From Chitinophagales bacterium (GTDB taxonomy: Bacteria > Bacteroidota > Bacteroidia > Chitinophagales > CAIODY01): a stretch of DNA of 64,000 nt. A model generated the notes under the pieces. It did not search any database. It was not told the DNA's origin and saw nothing but the letters and a program-made list of their open reading frames with translations. The position numbers and the translations under genes were made by a program. Positions 17,267 through 25,636 of the stretch are shown one piece after another. How positions within the stretch are numbered: the stretch's first letter is position 1; each line of letters starts with the position of its first letter. The stretch covers positions 1 through 64,000 of the forward strand of contig JAPJNH010000141.1 of NCBI GenBank assembly GCA_026461075.1, in the 5' to 3' direction.

Positions 17267-17854
17267 ATGAAAAAAGTATTAGTAATTGCTGCTTTAGTAT
17301 TGACATCTACTTTCGGAATGCTTAAAGCACAAACACAGAAGTTAGGTCATATCAACTCGTTGGAATTAATGCAAATGATGCCAGGTGTTAAGGAGGCTAA
17401 TGAATCCTTAGAGAAATATCAAGCTGATTTGGAAGATGCTTTAAAAACAATGTATCAAGAATATCAAACAAAAGCTGCTGATTACGAAGCAAAGAAAAAT
17501 TTGATGAATGATATCGTTCGCGAGCAAAAAGAAAAGGAATTAGGCCAAATGCAAGCGAATATCCAAGATTTCCAACAGACAGCTCAAGATAAAATTCAAG
17601 CGAAGAAGGAAGAGTTATTAGCTCCAATTTCTAAGCAAGCTGAAGATGCAATCAAAACTGTTGCAAAAGAAAATGGTTATACCTACATCTTCGATACAAG
17701 CATGGGTATGGTTATTTACTTCCCAGATAGCAATGACATCATGGATTTGGTAAAGAAAAAATTGAATATCGTAGCTCCTGCGGCGACCACACCAACTACT
17801 CCAAACAAAACTACTCCTGCTCCAGCTCCGGCACCAGCAGCAGGAAAGAAATAA
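17267..17854 (+). CDS. OmpH/Skp family periplasmic chaperone, copy 2
   Basis: A second Skp-like protein, 195 residues, diverged from copy 1. Signal peptide 1-21 (ending LKAQ), strand KLGHINSLELMQMMPG, coiled-coil hairpin rich in Glu/Lys/Gln (about 45-125), strand NGYTYIFDTS, and a Thr/Pro/Ala-rich tail (PAPAPAPAAGKK) that may reach towards peptidoglycan or stay disordered. A TACCTTTA sequence upstream (17228-17235) may give it an extra promoter. It ends before a strong hairpin terminator at 17871. Confidence 0.9.
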   Translation: MKKVLVIAALVLTSTFGMLKAQTQKLGHINSLELMQMMPGVKEANESLEKYQADLEDALKTMYQEYQTKAADYEAKKNLMNDIVREQKEKELGQMQANIQDFQQTAQDKIQAKKEELLAPISKQAEDAIKTVAKENGYTYIFDTSMGMVIYFPDSNDIMDLVKKKLNIVAPAATTPTTPNKTTPAPAPAPAAGKK

Positions 17855-17870
17855 TTAATCTTCATTTTTG

Positions 17871-17898
17871 AAAAGTCCCTACCTAGGGACTTTTCTTG
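17871..17898 (+). terminator. Intrinsic terminator after ompH copy 2
   Basis: Perfect inverted repeat AAAAGTCCCTA (17871-17881), CC, TAGGGACTTTT (17884-17894), then T-rich sequence. It would end the uppS-bamA-ompH operon and means copy 3 needs read-through or its own promoter. Confidence 0.85.
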
Positions 17899-17916
17899 TT
17901 TATAAACCTTTTTAAT

Positions 17917-18504
17917 ATGTCAAGAACTATCATTTATGTCTGGAATGCAGCCCTAACTATCGCCTTAATTGGATTGATTGTTTATGTTAGTGGAGCGAAG
18001 AAAAATAGTACTAATGGAAACGTTTTAACAGGTGATGGTAAAGGTGCTGCAATTGCTTACGTCAATACAGACACTTTATTGGAGCACTATAATTATTTTA
18101 AAGCGAATCGTGATCGTTTAGATGCGAAGCAAAAGCAAATGGAACAAGAGTTGACTAATGCTGGGAATGCTTTACAATCCGAGTATGAGGGCATTCAACG
18201 TCGTCTAAACGCAATGAGTGCGAGCGAAGCAAAACAAGCTGAAGCTAATTTACAAAGTAAGCAAGAAGCTTTAATGCAACGTCGAGACGCATTGGGAGAG
18301 CAAATGAATGAAGAGATGAAGAATATGGATGATGAATTGTATAAAAAGATTCAAGCCTATTTAGGGGAATACAATAAGAATCACAAATTCGCCTATATAT
18401 TGGGCTTTACACGCTCAGGTGGCATTCTACTAGCCGATCCAAAGTTGGATATTACTAAAGAGGTTTTAGAAGGAATGAATAAAGCTTACGATAAAGAAAA
18501 ATAA
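17917..18504 (+). CDS. OmpH/Skp-like protein with membrane anchor, copy 3
   Basis: A 195-residue protein of the same family. The ATG at 17917 is preferred; an upstream in-frame TTG at 17896 falls in the terminator tail. Unlike the other copies, its N-terminus (residues 5-26, [20 protein letters not shown]) looks like an uncleaved transmembrane anchor, without a signal peptidase motif. Then come [16 protein letters not shown], a coiled-coil hairpin (about 60-150), and [19 protein letters not shown] as the closing strands. It may be a membrane-tethered chaperone or scaffold. It is followed one base later by the thiolase gene. Confidence 0.82.
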   Translation: MSRTIIYVWNAALTIALIGLIVYVSGAKKNSTNGNVLTGDGKGAAIAYVNTDTLLEHYNYFKANRDRLDAKQKQMEQELTNAGNALQSEYEGIQRRLNAMSASEAKQAEANLQSKQEALMQRRDALGEQMNEEMKNMDDELYKKIQAYLGEYNKNHKFAYILGFTRSGGILLADPKLDITKEVLEGMNKAYDKEK

Positions 18505-18505
18505 G

Positions 18506-19702
18506 ATGAAGGAAATTTATGTTTTTGATGCAGTAAGATCTGCAATTGGTAAATATGCAGGTAGTTTAAGTACCGTTCGTCCGGATGATTTAGCGTCACA
18601 TGTGATTAAAGCATTGATGTCTCAGCACCCTGAAATGGATTGGAAAGACTGTGAGGAGGTTATCTTAGGAGCTGCCAATCAAGCAGGGGAGGACAATCGT
18701 AATGTGGCGCGTATGGCCGCTTTACTAGCTGGTCTTCCGCAAGAAGTAGCTGGTATCACTGTCAATCGCTTGTGTGCAAGTGGATTGCAGGCAATTATGG
18801 ATGGGTTTCGCGCTTTACGGAATGGTGATGGGGAAATGTATATTGTTGGGGGAACAGAGAGCATGACCCGAGCTCCTTTTGTGATGGCAAAATCTGAAAC
18901 GGCTTTTGGTCGTACACCTGAAATCTATGATACAACGATTGGCTGGCGTTTTACAAACAAGACCTTAGCGAGTATGTATCCGGCTTATACTATGGGTGAG
19001 ACGGCTGAAAATGTGGCTGAACGTTGGGGGATTAGTCGCGAAGAACAAGATGCTTTTGCGATGCAATCGCAAGAACGTTTTAATGTGGCGCAACAAAAAG
19101 GGACCTTCAAAAGTGAGATTGTTCCTATAGAGGTTAAGCAAGGTAAAAAGTCTTTTGTTTTCGATACGGATGAACATCCTCGTTTGACAGATCTTGCTAC
19201 TTTGGCTGGATTAAAACCTGCGTTTAAAAAGGTTGGAACGGTAACTGCTGGTAATTCGAGTGGTGTTAATGATGGTGCGGCAGCTTTGTTAATCGGAACA
19301 GACAAAATAAAGGAGAAGTATAATCTTAAACCGATGGCTCGTATTGTGGCTGTTGCTGCAGCGGGTGTAGATCCTGCTGTTATGGGCGTTGGACCAGTGC
19401 CTGCGGTTAGGAAAGTATTAGAGCGTGCAGGATTGAAGGTGGAGGATATTGATTTGTTTGAATTGAATGAAGCCTTCGCTTCTCAAAGTATTGCATGTAT
19501 GCGTGAATTAGGTTTGGATGCTTCGAAAGTGAATGTGAATGGCGGAGCAATAGCGCTTGGTCATCCATTAGGTTGTAGCGGGGCTCGAATCTCCACTACA
19601 TTATTGCATGAGATGAAACGTCGAGGTTCTAAATATGGCATCGCAACTATGTGCGTGGGAGTAGGACAAGGTGCTGCTATCTTGTATGAAAATTTAGCCT
19701 AA
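18506..19702 (+). CDS. Thiolase (acetyl-CoA or 3-oxoadipyl-CoA type)
   Basis: Degradative-type thiolase that cleaves 3-oxoacyl-CoA with CoA, or condenses acetyl-CoA. It has 398 residues. The nucleophile is Cys90 in NRLCASG; GHPLG near 348-352 and CVGVGQG near 383 supply the catalytic His and second Cys. The segment [16 protein letters not shown] and DTTIGWRF are characteristic of PcaF-like 3-oxoadipyl-CoA thiolases, so phenylacetate or beta-ketoadipate use is possible, but no other genes of that pathway are nearby. It lies one base after the OmpH-like gene and ends in a shared terminator. Confidence 0.9.
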   Translation: MKEIYVFDAVRSAIGKYAGSLSTVRPDDLASHVIKALMSQHPEMDWKDCEEVILGAANQAGEDNRNVARMAALLAGLPQEVAGITVNRLCASGLQAIMDGFRALRNGDGEMYIVGGTESMTRAPFVMAKSETAFGRTPEIYDTTIGWRFTNKTLASMYPAYTMGETAENVAERWGISREEQDAFAMQSQERFNVAQQKGTFKSEIVPIEVKQGKKSFVFDTDEHPRLTDLATLAGLKPAFKKVGTVTAGNSSGVNDGAAALLIGTDKIKEKYNLKPMARIVAVAAAGVDPAVMGVGPVPAVRKVLERAGLKVEDIDLFELNEAFASQSIACMRELGLDASKVNVNGGAIALGHPLGCSGARISTTLLHEMKRRGSKYGIATMCVGVGQGAAILYENLA

Positions 19703-19720
19703 GCTTACAATAATGGAATA

Positions 19721-19754
19721 AAAAAAAGCCCTTCCAGAAATGGTAGGGCTTTTC
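19721..19754. terminator. Bidirectional terminator between thiolase and coiled-coil gene
   Basis: Stem AAAAGCCCTTCC, loop AGAAAT, GGTAGGGCTTTT with one internal T-T mismatch, with A tract before and T tract after. It suits both converging genes (ends at 19702 and 19774). Confidence 0.85.
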
Positions 19755-19773
19755 TATTGGGTATAATTAACAA

Positions 19774-20688
19774 CTAAAACAAACCACCTTCTAATTTGAA
19801 CGTAGATACGCCCACTAACACTCCTTCGGAGTAGAATTCAACACGATAATCACCTTTACTCAATTTGTCTTTAGGATGACATTTAACGCTAAGTGCTGTT
19901 TGAGAACCATCGAAATCGAAATTGATTTTACCACTAGATTGTAGCTCGTCAGCTCCGTCCGCTAAGCTAAAATTATCGCTGCCTTTTTTGTCTTTGATTA
20001 GATTTTTCGTTGGTCCGATGATACGGTAGAATATGTTTTTCTCTCCTTTCTTTGCTACTTTGTTTTCAGCGACATCAAAATTGATTTTTACGAAATCAGC
20101 TTTTCGTGCTTTTTCAGTTTCTTTGTCTTTTTTGCCTTTATCAGAACCAGTACTAGCTTTTACGTTAATGATACGCAATACGGAAGCTACTTTAGTAAGC
20201 TTATTATTGTCGTCGTTGAGTTGTTCATTTGTTTTTTTACTTTCTTCCAAATCAGCTTTAGTAGAAGTAAGTTGTTCAATGATGATTTGATTCGCACGAC
20301 GGAATGAATCGATCGTACCGAGCATACGGTTATTTTCACGTTTCAAATCAGCGATTTTTCTGATGGCTAAATTAAGATCTTGTTGATCTAAATTTTGTTT
20401 CGCGAGCATTAACTTGATTTCTTCTTTCTTGCTTTTAAGGGCAGCTTCTTTAATTTGAACTAAAGAATCAAGTGCTGCGTTGGCGCCTTTGTATTGTTCA
20501 ATTTCAGCTAATGATCTTTTGTAATCGCGCTCTAATTGGGAATAGGCTGAATCGACTTTAGATTTGTCGGCCAAGATTGCCTTTTTCTCATTATTCGTCT
20601 TAAAGTACATAAATACGTTTAAGCCGATTAACAAAACGGCGATAATCGTGTACACGACCCATCTGTTTGAATTCTGATTGTTACCCAT
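19774..20688 (-). CDS. Membrane-anchored coiled-coil protein of unknown function
   Basis: A 304-residue protein with one N-terminal transmembrane helix (residues 10-29, WVVYTIIAVLLIGLNVFMYF), then a long coiled coil from about 35 to 165 with Lys/Glu/Gln/Leu heptads, a basic linker (DKGKKDKETEKARK) and a C-terminal beta-rich domain (about 195-304) starting ADFVKINFDVAEN. It resembles hypothetical proteins common in Bacteroidota; I know no function. The topology suggests a short cytoplasmic N-terminus and a large periplasmic part that could span towards peptidoglycan. An 18-base palindrome overlaps its start codon. Confidence 0.7.
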   Translation of the reverse strand: MGNNQNSNRWVVYTIIAVLLIGLNVFMYFKTNNEKKAILADKSKVDSAYSQLERDYKRSLAEIEQYKGANAALDSLVQIKEAALKSKKEEIKLMLAKQNLDQQDLNLAIRKIADLKRENNRMLGTIDSFRRANQIIIEQLTSTKADLEESKKTNEQLNDDNNKLTKVASVLRIINVKASTGSDKGKKDKETEKARKADFVKINFDVAENKVAKKGEKNIFYRIIGPTKNLIKDKKGSDNFSLADGADELQSSGKINFDFDGSQTALSVKCHPKDKLSKGDYRVEFYSEGVLVGVSTFKLEGGLF

Positions 20689-20705
20689 TGCAAATTATTT
20701 TGCAA
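20688..20705. repeat. 18-base palindrome at the start codon of the coiled-coil gene
   Basis: TTGCAAATTATTTTGCAA: a perfect 7-base inverted repeat TTGCAAA/TTTGCAA with four bases between, overlapping the first base of the ATG at 20688. On the reverse strand it contains TAATTTG, a -7-like sequence. It may be an operator, or a promoter element that is palindromic by chance. Confidence 0.4.
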
Positions 20706-20741
20706 TAAAATTACAATCTTGTTTCAGCGTTGTTTTAAAAA

Positions 20742-22103
20742 CTAGTCAAGATTAATGCGCAGCTTGCCTGTGCAATTGTACTTTATCAAGGACAAATGCG
20801 GGTTATAGTAATAGTCGACTACAGAATGATGTGGGTAGAGGCTTTTGTTTTTGCTAGGAATGATTCGGATAGGCTGCAGGTACATGGTTTTATAAACCTC
20901 GTCTTTGAAAAGGTAAAATCCGGTTCCTTTGTTATTGAGTGCGTGTGCTGCAAGTAACGTGTTGGAATAACCTCTTATCGCTAGTTCGCTTGGGGCGATT
21001 CTAAATTTTTCGTAAAAACGGCGACTGAAATTTTTGTAGGAATTGCTGTTTTTGTCGACGCTATAAGTGTTTGGGATATAGATATCTGATTTTTTGCCAG
21101 CTAAAGTTGCGATGGATTCGATGTCTTTCCAAGATGGCAGTCCCAAATAACTTAGTTTGATACTATCGTTGACGGGTTTCATGGCTTTGAGAAATTGACT
21201 AGCGAAATTAGGGTCGGTGCTAGCCAAGAGGATTACGTAACGGTAGTTGCTGTCTAGTAGTTGAAAGAAGGTGTCTGTTTTAGTAGTGTTCGACCAGTTG
21301 AATTCTTCGTAAGCAGCGGAAGTTTTGGCAGATTTGTTGATGGCGCTGTAATACTTATCAAAAATACGTTTTTCAGATTTGTTCGAATTTATGAGAATGA
21401 AACGAGTGGGCTTTTCGGAGCCGTCTGTTTTGAAGTGATGAATTGTCTTTTGTTGAATTTCAACAATACTTGGATTTAGTGTGATGTAATAAGGGTTATG
21501 GGTTGGCAGAAAACTATTTGCCAGTGGCGAAAGAAAAGGAATTCTTTTCTCTAAGGCATAGGCTGCGACTTCTGCCGCGTCATTACTGCTAAGGGTGCCC
21601 ATCAGCAAGTCCATCTCTTCTAAATGGGCTTTATTGGCTATGGTTTTAAATGATTTGCGTCCTTTGCTATAGTCGACTATATGTACATCTAGTCGCATTC
21701 CTGTATTGTGTAAAGAGTCGAGCGCGATGCGTAATCCTTCATAAAAATCAAGTGCTGGGTAAATTCCTTTTGGGATAGGGGAATAGGCTATGGCTGAACT
21801 ATCGCGATAAAGGGAATCGAAGGCGAAGGGGAGTATTACCCCAATTTTATAGGTCTTTTGAAAATGAAACGAATCGTTATGTGTGATATAATCGTAAGAT
21901 TCCAGACTTGGTTCTTCTATGATGGTTGGTTGAACGACTTTTTTCTTTTTGCTATAGCCAAAAGATGTTTTTCCGGGTTTATTGCTGTAGATCGGGGCGT
22001 TGTAAACCATTTTGTACGTTGGCTTTTGCGAGCAAGCGAACAATAGGAGTAAGCCGATGAGTTTAAAAGTGCTGTAAAATGCGTGCTTTTTGGCAGAATG
22101 CAT
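20742..22103 (-). CDS. Lipoprotein with periplasmic-binding-protein type 1 fold
   Basis: A 453-residue outer or inner membrane lipoprotein: signal with lipobox LLLFAC (Cys24), a Lys-rich linker, then from about residue 85 (KTYKIGVILPFAF) a Peripla_BP_6/ABC-type amino-acid-binding fold. Typical pieces are IVDYSKG, DLLMGTLSSNDAAEVAAYALEKRIPFLSPLAN, and RYVILLASTDPNFASQFLKAM. In this phylum such proteins often carry LysM domains and resemble LpoA-like regulators of cell wall enzymes; here no LysM is visible. The ligand is unknown. The DUF3089 gene lies upstream with an 8-base gap, so the two form an operon. Confidence 0.75.
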   Translation of the reverse strand: MHSAKKHAFYSTFKLIGLLLLFACSQKPTYKMVYNAPIYSNKPGKTSFGYSKKKKVVQPTIIEEPSLESYDYITHNDSFHFQKTYKIGVILPFAFDSLYRDSSAIAYSPIPKGIYPALDFYEGLRIALDSLHNTGMRLDVHIVDYSKGRKSFKTIANKAHLEEMDLLMGTLSSNDAAEVAAYALEKRIPFLSPLANSFLPTHNPYYITLNPSIVEIQQKTIHHFKTDGSEKPTRFILINSNKSEKRIFDKYYSAINKSAKTSAAYEEFNWSNTTKTDTFFQLLDSNYRYVILLASTDPNFASQFLKAMKPVNDSIKLSYLGLPSWKDIESIATLAGKKSDIYIPNTYSVDKNSNSYKNFSRRFYEKFRIAPSELAIRGYSNTLLAAHALNNKGTGFYLFKDEVYKTMYLQPIRIIPSKNKSLYPHHSVVDYYYNPHLSLIKYNCTGKLRINLD

Positions 22104-22111
22104 GTGCGAAT

Positions 22112-23155
22112 TTACTGATTCTTAGCGTAATTAAGGAGATAATTCTGTAAACGGAGATGCGCATTGTCTCTCACATTTAAATAAAACAGATTATAATCTG
22201 CAATATGGTAATTCTTGTTTTTAATCCATCTGCTTCCCTTGAAATGGGGTTTTTGGACCCAGAGAATGCTATTGCTTATTTGAGCGCCAGTGGCTTTGGG
22301 TATTAGTTTGTTGAACGGAAGAAGGACGGCACCTTTGTTATAGGTTTTGTCAATGGCGGTTGAATCTAAGTTCCAGCTGATTGGGTTGGTGCACACGACT
22401 TCCTTTCCACGGGGGAGGGTAGGCGGGTAATAGCCTTTTTCTGCGCTACGCCAAACACAATAGCCTCCGACGAAATTACTGTCGGGCGCTGCTTGTAAGT
22501 TTTTAAAATCAGAATAACGGACGGTCATGCCTGGAATATAGGCGGTGACAAGTTGTTTTTTTAGATCTGTGGTATCGAAAAATTCTTTAAGGAGCCAGAT
22601 GGCATGAGTGCTTCCTTGGCTATGGGAAGCGATGATAATGGGGCGGCCGTGGTTATAATTTTGGAGATAATAGAGGAAAGCGCGACGGACATCTGCATAA
22701 GCGGTATCGGCTGCCCAGAATGCCTTTTGAAGGTCGTTGGTATAATAGATTTCAATATTAGCTTGTCTGTAGAAGGGGGCGTAGATTCTTCCGACGTGGT
22801 TGAATACCGAAGCTTGGAACTTAATTGCGTTTTTTAAGGTTTTTTCTTGTTGTTTAGGATCGTCCCACGCGGCATTCCAGTGGAGCGAATCTGTTTTTTC
22901 AGTGAAGGAGGTGGGGTGGATAAAGAAGACATCTGCAATAGAAGTGTCATTGAATGGGTATTTGACTTGCTTGGGGCAAAGGTCGCTAGGATCTTGTTTG
23001 AATGGGGAGGCGGCCCAAGTGGCCAGATTGGCGTAATTAGGGCGCGGAGGGAAGATAAGATGGGATTGCGCAAAAATAGGATAGCCTGGAATCAAAAGAA
23101 ATTGCAGCAGAAGCTTTAAGGATAAAATAGGATAGGACTTTGCTTTAGTGGGCAT
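22112..23155 (-). CDS. Exported DUF3089 alpha/beta-hydrolase-like protein
   Basis: A 347-residue protein. The start is placed at the ATG at 23155 (MPTKAKSYPILSLKLLLQF), because the open frame extends to 23323 without a signal peptide at its front. A signal peptide ends near PIFAQ. The body matches DUF3089, a lipase/hydrolase-like family: DVFFIHPTSF, FNHVGRIYAPFYRQA, ASHSQGSTHA (SxSxG-like nucleophile elbow, Ser in HSQG), and PGMTVRYSDF. It is probably periplasmic. It is the first gene of a pair with the binding-protein-like lipoprotein and is divergent from the bL25 gene. Substrate unknown. Confidence 0.82.
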   Translation of the reverse strand: MPTKAKSYPILSLKLLLQFLLIPGYPIFAQSHLIFPPRPNYANLATWAASPFKQDPSDLCPKQVKYPFNDTSIADVFFIHPTSFTEKTDSLHWNAAWDDPKQQEKTLKNAIKFQASVFNHVGRIYAPFYRQANIEIYYTNDLQKAFWAADTAYADVRRAFLYYLQNYNHGRPIIIASHSQGSTHAIWLLKEFFDTTDLKKQLVTAYIPGMTVRYSDFKNLQAAPDSNFVGGYCVWRSAEKGYYPPTLPRGKEVVCTNPISWNLDSTAIDKTYNKGAVLLPFNKLIPKATGAQISNSILWVQKPHFKGSRWIKNKNYHIADYNLFYLNVRDNAHLRLQNYLLNYAKNQ

Positions 23156-23306
23156 GTTGACAATTGATTCGTTTAAATTAGTGGAATTGATTGATTTTGA
23201 GTATTTTTGTGGCCCTTGATAAGGGGATTTACGCGTTAGGAGTAAAAGATTTCCACCGATTGCAAATTTCGCGATAAATTTTCTTTCTATTTTGTAAAAT
23301 TTGTTA

Positions 23307-23314
23307 TACTTTTG
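23307..23314 (+). promoter_or_regulatory. -7 promoter element of the bL25 gene (TACTTTTG)
   Basis: Exact TAnnTTTG match, 21 bases before the ATG at 23336. It lies inside the frame that would be used by an upstream TTG start at 23312, which argues for the ATG. Confidence 0.6.
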
Positions 23315-23335
23315 CAATCCCAAATTATTGGACTC

Positions 23336-23917
23336 ATGGACGCAATTAAAATCAACGGTCAGCTTCGTACCGATTTATCAAAACAAGCTAACAACGCACT
23401 TCGTTCTAACGGAATGATTCCTGCGGTAGTTTATGGAGGAACTGAAACTATGCACATTGCAGTTTCTGCTCGCGAAATGCGCCCTCTTATTTACACTCCT
23501 GAATTCAAGAAAGCCCTAATTGATATCAATGGCACTTCTTACGAATGTATCATTCAAGATTCTCAATTCTCTGTAGTGGATGATGAATTAATTCACATCG
23601 ACTTTTTGCAATTGTCTGAAGGTAAAGCTGTAGTAGTTGATATTCCAGTTAAATTCGTAGGAACTTCCAAAGGTGTTCGTGCGGGTGGTAAGTTGATTCC
23701 ACGTTTACGTAAATTGAAAGTAAGTGCTTTGCCAAGTGCAATGCGTCCTTATTTGGAGGTTAACGTTGACGATTTAGATTTGGGTAAGCATATCCGTGTT
23801 CGTGATCTCAACTTCGACGGTATTTCTATCGTTACAGCTGCTGCGAACCCTATCGTATCTGCGTTGGTTACTCGTCAGTTGAAACAAGCTGAAGCTGAAG
23901 CAAAAGCTAAAAAATAA
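23336..23917 (+). CDS. rplY: 50S ribosomal protein bL25 (CTC form)
   Basis: Binds 5S rRNA in the large subunit. It has 193 residues, the long CTC-type form with an N-terminal L25 domain (about 1-90, INGQLRTDLSKQANNALRSNG and IPAVVYGG) and a C-terminal TL5-like beta domain (FLQLSEGKAVVVDIPVKFVG, then PYLEVNVDDLDLGKHIRVRD), ending in an Ala/Lys-rich tail. The ATG at 23336 is chosen because a -7 box sits at 23307-23314 and the usual MDAIKINGQ opening begins here. A second TATTTTTG at 23202-23209 could be another promoter. It is a single gene closed by a strong terminator. Confidence 0.95.
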   Translation: MDAIKINGQLRTDLSKQANNALRSNGMIPAVVYGGTETMHIAVSAREMRPLIYTPEFKKALIDINGTSYECIIQDSQFSVVDDELIHIDFLQLSEGKAVVVDIPVKFVGTSKGVRAGGKLIPRLRKLKVSALPSAMRPYLEVNVDDLDLGKHIRVRDLNFDGISIVTAAANPIVSALVTRQLKQAEAEAKAKK

Positions 23918-23938
23918 TTAGATTTCATCTATATAACG

Positions 23939-23968
23939 AAAGCCCTTCCCAACGGAAGGGCTTTTTGT
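23939..23968 (+). terminator. Intrinsic terminator after rplY
   Basis: Perfect 11-base stem AAAGCCCTTCC (23939-23949), loop CAAC, GGAAGGGCTTT (23954-23964), then a T run. Confidence 0.92.
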
Positions 23969-23976
23969 TTTAGGTA

Positions 23977-24046
23977 AATCGCGATACGCGATATGCAATA
24001 TGCGATTTGTAATACGCAATACGCGATATGCGATTTCCGATATGCA
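23977..24046. repeat. Intergenic short-word repeat built from GCGATA/TGCGATTT words
   Basis: About 70 bases made almost wholly of variants of one 9-12-base word. TACGCGATATGC occurs at 23985-23996 and 24020-24031, and ATATGCGATTT at 23998-24008 and 24026-24036, with further degraded copies (CCGATATGC, AATACGC). It sits between two terminators, contains no reading frame, and has a CpG-rich look unlike its AT-rich surroundings. It is not a CRISPR: the units are too short and there are no spacers. Confidence 0.7.
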
Positions 24047-24053
24047 TTAAAAC

Positions 24054-24085
24054 AGGCCTATCACTCGGAGCGATAGGCCTTTTTA
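24054..24085. terminator. Terminator hairpin between the repeat and purH
   Basis: AGGCCTATC (24054-24062), nine-base loop, GATAGGCCT (24072-24080) followed by TTTT. The T run follows on the forward strand; on the reverse strand, TGTTTT follows, so it may also end purH transcription. Confidence 0.75.
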
Positions 24086-24102
24086 TATACTCGTAATTAG
24101 AA

Positions 24103-25590
24103 TTAATGTCTGAAGTGACGGTGGCCACTCATATACATGGCCATTTTATGTTCAGTGCAATAATCAATCGATGCTTGATCTTTTAAAGAGCCACCAGGTT
24201 GTACAATCGCATTAATACCTGCTTTGTCAGCAATTTCAACACAGTCAGGGAAAGGGAAGAAGGCGTCACTCGCCATTACAGCGCCTGATAAATCGAAGTT
24301 GAATTGTTTTGCTTTGTTGATAGCCGAGTAAAGCGCATCTACACGTGATGTTTGACCGCAACCACTTCCAATCAACTGTTCATTCTTAATTAAGGCAATG
24401 GCATTCGACTTAAGATGTTTGACTACTTTATTGGCGAATTGCAAATCTGCTAATTGTGATTCGGACGCTTCAACGCCTGTTACACTATTCAAACCGCGCA
24501 TATCTACCATGAAGTTATCATAGTCTTGTTCCAAGCTTCCATTCAGAATCGTACGTTTTTGACGAGCCTGCGGAACGTAGATGTTTTTCTGTAACAAGAT
24601 GATACGATTCTTTTTCTCCTTTAAAAGTTGAAGCGCGTCCTCTGTATATGACGGAGCGATAAGTACTTCTAAGAAAATAGGGTGGATGGCTGTAGCCATC
24701 GCTAAATCGATCGTTACATTACTAACTACGACTCCGCCAAATGCAGCCACTGGGTCGCCTGCTAAGGCTTTTTCCCAAGCTTGCAATCCGTTTTCAGCAC
24801 TAGCTATGCCACAAGCATTATTGTGTTTTAAAACAGCGACTGTAGGCTTATTGAATTCAATGATTAGATTCATCGCTGCATCCATATCCAATAAGTTATT
24901 ATAGGAAATGGCTTTGCCGTTTAGCTGTTCAAATAGGTTTTCAAATTCTCCATTGAAAAGCGCCTTTTGATGCGGATTTTCACCATAACGTAGCGATTCA
25001 TCTTTCATCATCCAGTTACGAATAGCTCCGTCATAATGTGTGGTCTCTGCAAAGGCAGCGCGCGCCATTGCTTGACGATCAGCCAATGAGGTACTCGCAT
25101 TTTGTTGGAACATCACCTGGTGTAAGAAGTAATATTGACGTTTAGAAGGAATAATGAGAACATCTTTATGATTTTTTGCAGCGGCGCGAATTAATGAAAC
25201 ACCTCCGATATCGATTTTTTCGATAATAGCGGATTCATCACTGCTGGAGGCTACCGTTGCTTCGAAAGGATACAAATCAACCATTACGGCATCAATTTCA
25301 GGGATATGATATTGTGCTAATTCTTGTTGATCTTTTTCGATGGCACGACGTGCTAGAATTCCACCGAAAACGCCTGGGTGTAAGGTTTTTACTCGTCCAC
25401 CTAGGATTGATGGGAAACTGGTGATTTCTTCTACTTCAATCGCGTCGAAACCTCTTTCCTTGATGAAGGTATAGGTTCCTCCTGTAGAGTAAATTTTTAC
25501 GTTATGCTGCTTGAATGCAGGCAATAATTCAGCCAAGCCTTCCTTATCGAAAACCGATATAAGGATGGAGTTGATTTTTTTGAAGTCCAT
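24103..25590 (-). CDS. purH: Bifunctional AICAR transformylase / IMP cyclohydrolase
   Basis: Carries out the last two steps of purine synthesis, formylating AICAR and closing the ring to IMP. It has 495 residues, close to the usual 510-530. The N-terminal MGS-like cyclohydrolase domain (1-140) contains ISVFDKEGL, IYSTGGTY and LGGRVKTLHPGVFGG; the transformylase domain has RYGENPHQKA, KHNNACGIA and the C-terminal NAIVQPGGSLKDQ with a terminal HRHFRH. It has its own promoter in the 46-base gap after dapA. Confidence 0.97.
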   Translation of the reverse strand: MDFKKINSILISVFDKEGLAELLPAFKQHNVKIYSTGGTYTFIKERGFDAIEVEEITSFPSILGGRVKTLHPGVFGGILARRAIEKDQQELAQYHIPEIDAVMVDLYPFEATVASSSDESAIIEKIDIGGVSLIRAAAKNHKDVLIIPSKRQYYFLHQVMFQQNASTSLADRQAMARAAFAETTHYDGAIRNWMMKDESLRYGENPHQKALFNGEFENLFEQLNGKAISYNNLLDMDAAMNLIIEFNKPTVAVLKHNNACGIASAENGLQAWEKALAGDPVAAFGGVVVSNVTIDLAMATAIHPIFLEVLIAPSYTEDALQLLKEKKNRIILLQKNIYVPQARQKRTILNGSLEQDYDNFMVDMRGLNSVTGVEASESQLADLQFANKVVKHLKSNAIALIKNEQLIGSGCGQTSRVDALYSAINKAKQFNFDLSGAVMASDAFFPFPDCVEIADKAGINAIVQPGGSLKDQASIDYCTEHKMAMYMSGHRHFRH

Positions 25591-25610
25591 AATTGTGAGG
25601 GATTGCGCCG

Positions 25611-25618
25611 CAAAGGTA
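25611..25618 (-). promoter_or_regulatory. -7 promoter element of purH (TACCTTTG)
   Basis: Exact TAnnTTTG match on the reverse strand, 20 bases before the ATG at 25590. No PurR-like palindrome is evident. Confidence 0.55.
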
Positions 25619-25636
25619 CGCGAAGTCCCTTACAAA

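Noticed and set aside
17896-17916. TTG start for the third OmpH-like gene
   Set aside because: It falls in the T-rich tail of a strong terminator; the ATG at 17917 leaves the membrane anchor intact.
23202-23209. TATTTTTG as the main promoter of rplY
   Set aside because: It fits the -7 box but lies over 120 bases from the ATG; a closer exact box exists at 23307. It may still be a second promoter.
23977-24046. CRISPR array
   Set aside because: Repeat words are only 9-12 bases, degenerate and unevenly spaced, with no unique spacers and no cas genes.
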